This document shows, piece by piece, positions 5,596 to 9,188 of a stretch of 9,188 nucleotides of DNA; within the stretch, counting starts at the first letter, position 1; each line of letters opens with the position of its first letter. The DNA lies in contig CAJWTE010000026.1 of NCBI GenBank assembly GCA_913046815.1, positions 1 to 9,188 of the forward strand. Reading direction: 5' to 3'. The position numbers were made by a program, and so were the translations under genes. This stretch comes from an uncultured bacterium (GTDB taxonomy: Bacteria > Patescibacteriota > Minisyncoccia > Phycocordibacterales > UBA918). Below the pieces are notes generated by a model. It did not search any database, had not been told where the DNA came from, and saw only the letters and a program-made list of their open reading frames with translations.

Positions 5596-6597
5596 ATGAA
5601 TGATAAATATGATTTTGTAGGACTGGGTGACATCGTCATTGATGCTTTTATTGAATTAGACAAAGACCAAGCAGATGTATCAGTCGACCTAGATACTGGT
5701 AGAAAAACTTTACAAATGCCCTTTGGTTCCAAACTACCTTATAAAGAGAAGGTGGTTGTTAACGCTGTTGGAAATGCCCCCAACGCAGCTGTATCGGCTC
5801 ATCGTCTGGGATTAAAATCAGCTTTAATCACCAATTTGGGTCACGACAAATATGGTACCGACTGCTTGGATGCTCTTCGCAACGAAGGAGTCAACACCGA
5901 CTATGTGAAAGTGCATGAAAACAAATTTACCAACTACCACTATGTACTCCGTTATGGGCCTGAGCGTACTATCTTAATTAATCATGAATCATACAACTAC
6001 CAGCTGCCAGCCTTTAGTGAATCACCTCGTTACATTTATCTCTCATCTATCGGCGAACACGCAGTGGACCACCACTTTGAAATTGTTGACTATATAAAAA
6101 ACAACGACACCAAGCTAGTATTCCAACCTGGCACCTTCCAGATGAAGTTGGGTATAGAAAAATTACAATCAGTTTACGAAAACACCGAGATATTTTTTTG
6201 TAATAAAGAGGAAGCACAAGAAATATTGGACACCAAAGAACAAGACGTGCCGACATTAATTCGTAAATTCAAAGCTACTGGGCCGAAGATGCCAGTCATT
6301 ACCGACGGACCAAAAGGAGCCTACGTAGTGGATGAAGACGACCAAGCTTGGCACATGCCTATGTACCCCGACCCGGCTCCACCAGTAGACCGTACCGGGG
6401 CCGGAGACTCGTTTTCTTCCACCTTTACTTCAGCCACCATCCTTGGTAAAACTCCTGCAGAAGCACTCTCGTGGGGACCAATCAACTCCATGTCAGTTGT
6501 ACAATACATTGGAGCCCAAAAAGGACTCCTGTCGCGCGAAAGCTTGGAAGAGCATCTGGCACAAGCACCGTCAGACTACATTCCAACCAAAATCTAA
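5596..6597 (+). CDS. PfkB-family sugar or nucleoside kinase
   Basis: The 333-residue protein belongs to the ribokinase/PfkB superfamily, cytoplasmic ATP-dependent kinases of sugars, sugar phosphates or nucleosides. The N-terminal strand DFVGLGDIVIDAF (6-18) is typical. The first family signature is present as VGNAPNAAVSAHRLG, with the trailing Gly82 (58-82); its first position is Val where Ala or Gly is usual. NKEE (203-206) is the NxxE metal/phosphate motif. DRTGAGDSF (265-273) is the second signature, with the anion hole GAG and catalytic base Asp271. The following SSTF differs from the usual small-residue pattern. Length is normal. The substrate cannot be read from sequence: ribokinase, adenosine kinase, a KDG-kinase-like role or fructose-6-phosphate are all open. 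Its neighbours do not settle this, although transketolase genes lie on the opposite strand downstream. Transcription appears to start at the ATG. Confidence 0.93.
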   Translation: MNDKYDFVGLGDIVIDAFIELDKDQADVSVDLDTGRKTLQMPFGSKLPYKEKVVVNAVGNAPNAAVSAHRLGLKSALITNLGHDKYGTDCLDALRNEGVNTDYVKVHENKFTNYHYVLRYGPERTILINHESYNYQLPAFSESPRYIYLSSIGEHAVDHHFEIVDYIKNNDTKLVFQPGTFQMKLGIEKLQSVYENTEIFFCNKEEAQEILDTKEQDVPTLIRKFKATGPKMPVITDGPKGAYVVDEDDQAWHMPMYPDPAPPVDRTGAGDSFSSTFTSATILGKTPAEALSWGPINSMSVVQYIGAQKGLLSRESLEEHLAQAPSDYIPTKI

Positions 6598-6614
6598 CTC
6601 CTTTAAATCCGTAA

Positions 6615-6627
6615 CTGACCCTGTCAG
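6615..6627. repeat. Short inverted repeat after the kinase gene
   Basis: CTGAC (6615-6619), CCT, GTCAG (6623-6627) form a 5-bp stem 17 bases past the kinase stop. It is short and lacks a T-run, so it is a weak terminator candidate at best. It is listed because it is one of four inverted repeats in this spacer. Confidence 0.35.
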
Positions 6628-6632
6628 CTCAC

Positions 6633-6668
6633 TCCTATCTACCTATCATTAATGATAGGTAGATAGGA
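6633..6668. repeat. Perfect 36-bp palindrome
   Basis: The arm TCCTATCTACCTATCATT (6633-6650) is followed at once by its exact reverse complement (6651-6668), with no mismatch and no spacer. Within each arm CCTATC is repeated at 8-base spacing. As RNA it would fold into a hairpin of about 16 bp with a TTAA loop on either strand. It lies 35 bases after the kinase stop in a convergent spacer. It may stop or stabilise the 3' ends of both transcripts. There is no T-run, so it is not a standard intrinsic terminator. Confidence 0.85.
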
Positions 6669-6713
6669 TGTCGGCAGATATAATCGAAATACTATGGATA
6701 TAACAACTATATA

Positions 6714-6734
6714 CCCCGAGGTTTAACCTCGGGG
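6714..6734. repeat. 21-bp palindrome, copy 2
   Basis: The sequence reads CCCCGAGGTT, a central T, then AACCTCGGGG, exactly the reverse complement of the core at 2944-2964. Symmetry does not extend beyond the core on this side. Here it sits between two convergent genes, whereas copy 1 sits between two divergent genes. The shared feature is therefore the sequence and an intergenic location, not a fixed position relative to a promoter or stop codon. Confidence 0.75.
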
Positions 6735-6736
6735 GA

Positions 6737-6748
6737 AGTTGGTCAACT
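6737..6748. repeat. Short inverted repeat next to palindrome copy 2
   Basis: AGTTG (6737-6741), GT, CAACT (6744-6748) form a 5-bp stem three bases from the 21-bp palindrome. On its own it is of little weight. Confidence 0.3.
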
Positions 6749-6783
6749 ATGAAAAGGGTGTGTTGGGTGGAGGAATCGTATAT

Positions 6784-7365
6784 TTAGTCTTTTTTGGATT
6801 GTAGGCGACACAATGTATATTCTCCACTTAAATTACTGATGGCAGTGTCAGCTGGCGAACAACTCCTGGCTACTCCTTCAAGTACGAACCATAGGCTGTA
6901 GTACTGATCACCACATTGTTCGTTAGACTCGTGAGAAGGCTTGTCACTACTGCTAATACAGTTACTGTAAGACGGAGACGAGTAGTGATAGTTACCCTTA
7001 TTCTGTTCAATCCGAGGTAAAGAAGACATAAAGTCATCCAAAGCAACTTCTATCGGCCGCACTACATTTTTATCATAAGGATCAGCAATAACACCGATAC
7101 ACCCTTCACCCTTAGTAAGACCATCTCCAAAACAAACTATCTTATCATCACCTGTATTTAGATTGGGATACATTCCAGTATCTAAATAATAGAAATTTAA
7201 TGCTTTTTGATATTCTAAAACTTGACTAACAACAGCGGCATTTTTTGATTTAATTTTTGATTCATTAAAAATAGTAAACATTACTGAGGTAATAGTAGTA
7301 GAAAGAAGAAAAACCATAATGAATTCGACCGCACTTAAACCTCTTTCCGAGTGTCTATATTTCAT
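6784..7365 (-). CDS. Type IV pilin-like protein
   Basis: The 193-residue product has a class III (prepilin) signal: a short basic leader ending ERG at residues 7-9, then LSAVEF. A prepilin peptidase would cut after Gly9, leaving Leu at +1 and the hallmark Glu at +5 (Glu14). Residues about 10-33 form the hydrophobic pilin helix. YQKALNFYYLDTGMYP (52-67) resembles the helix-to-turn region of type II secretion pseudopilins and type IV pilins. The C-terminal head has six cysteines (78, 89, 136, 151, 169, 186), enough for three disulphides outside the cell. It may be a minor pilin or pseudopilin; which one cannot be told. The gene overlaps the 3' end of the transketolase C-subunit gene by 11 bases, so it is almost certainly cotranscribed and translationally coupled. 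No pilus assembly genes are in the window. Confidence 0.85.
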   Translation of the reverse strand: MKYRHSERGLSAVEFIMVFLLSTTITSVMFTIFNESKIKSKNAAVVSQVLEYQKALNFYYLDTGMYPNLNTGDDKIVCFGDGLTKGEGCIGVIADPYDKNVVRPIEVALDDFMSSLPRIEQNKGNYHYSSPSYSNCISSSDKPSHESNEQCGDQYYSLWFVLEGVARSCSPADTAISNLSGEYTLCRLQSKKD

Positions 7366-8335
7366 AACTTTGAGTTACCAACTCTATAATACTTGCCACG
7401 TCCATATCATAGTGTTGCAAGAGATCTTCCTGTGATCCAGATTGTCCAAACATATCTTGCACTCCCATTCTGGTTACTTTTGTGGGGGCATGTTCACATA
7501 CATACTCACACACTGCACTACCAAAACCCCCAGCTACCTGATGCTCCTCTATAGTCACTAACTGATCAAACCTCGTCACTATGTCTGCCAACGTCTCAGT
7601 ATCGAGAGGTTTGATAGTACCAAAATGATACACTGCCGTACTTATTCCAGCCTCTGTTAGCTCTTTACCGGCCATTATCGCATTATGTAGCAAGGTACCA
7701 GTAGACAAAAGAGCCACTTTTGCGTCGTCAGGACTATATATTTCTAGAGCCTTACCAGGCACAAACGGAGACTCTTCACTCGTCACTACCGGAGTTTTTT
7801 CTCGGCCAATACGGATGTATACTGGACCGATATATTCCGCTGCCCACCTAACCATCTTTTGTGCTTCATGAATATCTGCTGGGGCCATCACGGTCATGCC
7901 AGGAATAACACGCATGAGCGCGATATCTTCTATAGCTTGGTGAGTAGCACCGTCGGGACCAACAGATACTCCAGCATGTGCACCAACTATTTTCACATTG
8001 GATTCATTGTATGCGATGGTAGTACGTATTTGTTCCCAATTTCTGCCTGGCGAAAACATGGCATAAGAAGCAATGAAAGGCACCTTTCCCATAGCCGCCA
8101 GCCCTGAAGCTACCGAGGCCATGTTTTGTTCAGCAATACCTATTTCAAAAAACCGGTTGGGAAACTCTTCGGCAAAATAATGAGTACGGGTAGACTCGGT
8201 CAGGTCAGCGCACAATGCTACAATACGCGAGTCATCTCTCCCCGCCTCCAAAAGACCTTGTCCGTAACCGTCTCTGGTATGAGCCAATTCTACTTGGTCT
8301 TCATGAATTTTTTTATCTAGGTGCTTGGCCAACAT
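7355..8335 (-). CDS. tkt: Transketolase, C-terminal subunit
   Basis: Together with the upstream gene product this forms a split transketolase, which moves two-carbon units between sugar phosphates in the non-oxidative pentose phosphate pathway using thiamine diphosphate. The 326 residues cover the pyrimidine-binding domain (about 15-185) and the C-terminal domain (about 200-322). FEIGIAEQNMASVASGLA (63-80) holds Glu69, the residue that activates the cofactor in this family. GVSVGPDGATHQAIEDIALMR (122-142) is the conserved pyrimidine-domain stretch with His132. EEHQVAGGFGSAVCE (263-277) is the C-terminal domain block. Length matches stand-alone C-subunits. The start follows the partner gene's stop after a single base (TAATATG), so the two chains are translationally coupled. 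A related two-chain TPP enzyme is less likely given GPDGATHQ and the partner. Confidence 0.93.
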   Translation of the reverse strand: MLAKHLDKKIHEDQVELAHTRDGYGQGLLEAGRDDSRIVALCADLTESTRTHYFAEEFPNRFFEIGIAEQNMASVASGLAAMGKVPFIASYAMFSPGRNWEQIRTTIAYNESNVKIVGAHAGVSVGPDGATHQAIEDIALMRVIPGMTVMAPADIHEAQKMVRWAAEYIGPVYIRIGREKTPVVTSEESPFVPGKALEIYSPDDAKVALLSTGTLLHNAIMAGKELTEAGISTAVYHFGTIKPLDTETLADIVTRFDQLVTIEEHQVAGGFGSAVCEYVCEHAPTKVTRMGVQDMFGQSGSQEDLLQHYDMDVASIIELVTQSYEI

Positions 8336-8336
8336 A

Positions 8337-9188
8337 TTATGGTTTCTTTATCTTACCTCCTAGTGTGCGCAATGCTTCTAAAGCTACTTTGGCTTGTTCA
8401 CTTCGAGGCACTCTATCTTCAGGACCTTTTCCTGGAGGGTTGCCATGCCAACGAAAATCTCGCTCAAACACATCTACTCCTTTGGCTGATATAGTATGAG
8501 CAATTATAACTGAGGGCTGTCCATATATTGACTGGGCTTTGGAAATTGCATCGTTTATTTGACGCATATTGTGGCCATCAATCTCTTGAACATGCCAATT
8601 AAACGCCTCCCACTTATCACGCAGTGGTTCTAGAGGCATTACATCTTTAGTATAGCCATCGATTTGAATACCGTTGCGATCAACTATGGTAACCAGATTA
8701 TGTAACTCGGATTTGCCAGCCAACATGGCTGCTTCCCAAATCTGCCCCTCTTGCAACTCCCCATCACCAGTGATGCAATAAATGTATTTGGAAGTGTAGG
8801 GATTGTCCATTCTAGCTGCTAACGCCATACCTGTAGCTTGTGACAATCCACTCCCCAAAGGACCAGAGCTGGTTTCAATCCCTGGTAGAACAGTACGATG
8901 AGGATGTCCTTGTAAGCGACTGCCAAATCTACGCAATGTCTTTAACTCTTTTTCGGGAAAATAACCCGCATGAGCCATGGTGGCATATAGCACTGGGGCA
9001 ATGTGTCCAGCAGAAAGTACGAGTCGGTCTCTATCTTCCCAGTCTGGATTTTTAGGATCGTGTTTGAGTGTATGAAAGTAAAGTAAGGTAAATACATCGG
9101 ACATATCCAAAGGGCCGGCAGTATGTCCTGAACCTGCTTCTATCAGCATTTCGATAATACTTTGTCTGATTTCGTTGGCCTTTTTTTC
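8337..9188 (-). CDS. tkt: Transketolase, N-terminal subunit (5' end outside window)
   Basis: This is the diphosphate-binding half of the split transketolase. The frame is open to the right edge and the 13 residues before the first ATG (9149), KANEIRQSIIE among them, fit the family, so the true start lies beyond the window. In the visible 284 residues, AGSGHTAGPL (18-27) is the conserved substrate/cofactor loop with its His. GHPHR (94-98) and GPLGSGLSQATGMA (109-122) follow. GDGELQEGQIWEAA (141-154) through N172 (VDRNGIQIDG) is the TPP-binding GDG...N motif that binds magnesium and the diphosphate. SAKGVDVFE and WHGNPP lie near the end. The gene ends one base before the C-subunit gene. Its promoter is not in the window. 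Confidence 0.94.
   Translation of the reverse strand, partial: EKKANEIRQSIIEMLIEAGSGHTAGPLDMSDVFTLLYFHTLKHDPKNPDWEDRDRLVLSAGHIAPVLYATMAHAGYFPEKELKTLRRFGSRLQGHPHRTVLPGIETSSGPLGSGLSQATGMALAARMDNPYTSKYIYCITGDGELQEGQIWEAAMLAGKSELHNLVTIVDRNGIQIDGYTKDVMPLEPLRDKWEAFNWHVQEIDGHNMRQINDAISKAQSIYGQPSVIIAHTISAKGVDVFERDFRWHGNPPGKGPEDRVPRSEQAKVALEALRTLGGKIKKP

Noticed and set aside
8355..8360. GGAGGT on the minus strand as the ribosome binding site of the transketolase C subunit
   Set aside because: It lies 19 bases from the start codon, too far, and it encodes part of the LGGK tail of the upstream subunit.
1..9188. CRISPR arrays, tRNA or rRNA genes, insertion sequences or prophage genes
   Set aside because: No regularly spaced repeats, cloverleaf-like segments, transposase-like frames or phage proteins were seen on either strand.

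Overview
The window looks like a piece of a bacterial chromosome with a small, streamlined genome, most likely a member of the Patescibacteria (Candidate Phyla Radiation), probably the Parcubacteria/Paceibacteria side. This placement is inferred from the short EF-Ts (194 aa), the N-terminally short RF1 (323 aa), the divergent S2, a CwlO-like coiled coil fused to a lytic transglycosylase domain, a two-gene transketolase and very tight spacing. No rRNA, tRNA, insertion sequence or CRISPR array was seen, and no gene-free stretch exceeds 300 bases.

Layout, left to right. (1) A minus-strand translation block covers 1-2876. In transcription order it holds prfA (release factor 1), rpsB (S2), tsf (EF-Ts) and a membrane protein of unknown function that runs off the left edge. 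A good -10 box lies between prfA and rpsB. (2) A divergent intergenic region (2877-3036) holds a 21-bp palindrome and the promoter of rpmE2, the zinc-free form of ribosomal protein L31, on the plus strand. (3) A bidirectional hairpin terminator separates rpmE2 from a minus-strand gene for a secreted coiled-coil/lytic-transglycosylase protein. Upstream of that gene is rplY (L25/CTC). Between the two, the rplY terminator and the next promoter are fused into about 50 bp. (4) A divergent spacer leads to a plus-strand PfkB-family sugar or nucleoside kinase. (5) The convergent spacer 6598-6783 is rich in palindromes, including a perfect 36-bp palindrome and a second copy of the 21-bp palindrome. (6) A minus-strand operon encodes the N-terminal transketolase subunit (5' end outside the window), the C-terminal transketolase subunit and a type IV pilin-like protein.

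The genes mostly serve translation (S2, EF-Ts, RF1, L31, L25). The rest act in central carbon metabolism (non-oxidative pentose phosphate interconversion by transketolase, and a sugar/nucleoside kinase) and at the cell surface (murein-cleaving enzyme, pilin-like protein). Four genes start only 6-10 bases after a recognisable -10 box, and no gene has a convincing Shine-Dalgarno sequence, so leaderless transcription appears common here.

No clearly new multi-gene system was found. The most interesting unexplained signals are the repeated 21-bp palindrome, the 36-bp palindrome and the leaderless promoter layout.
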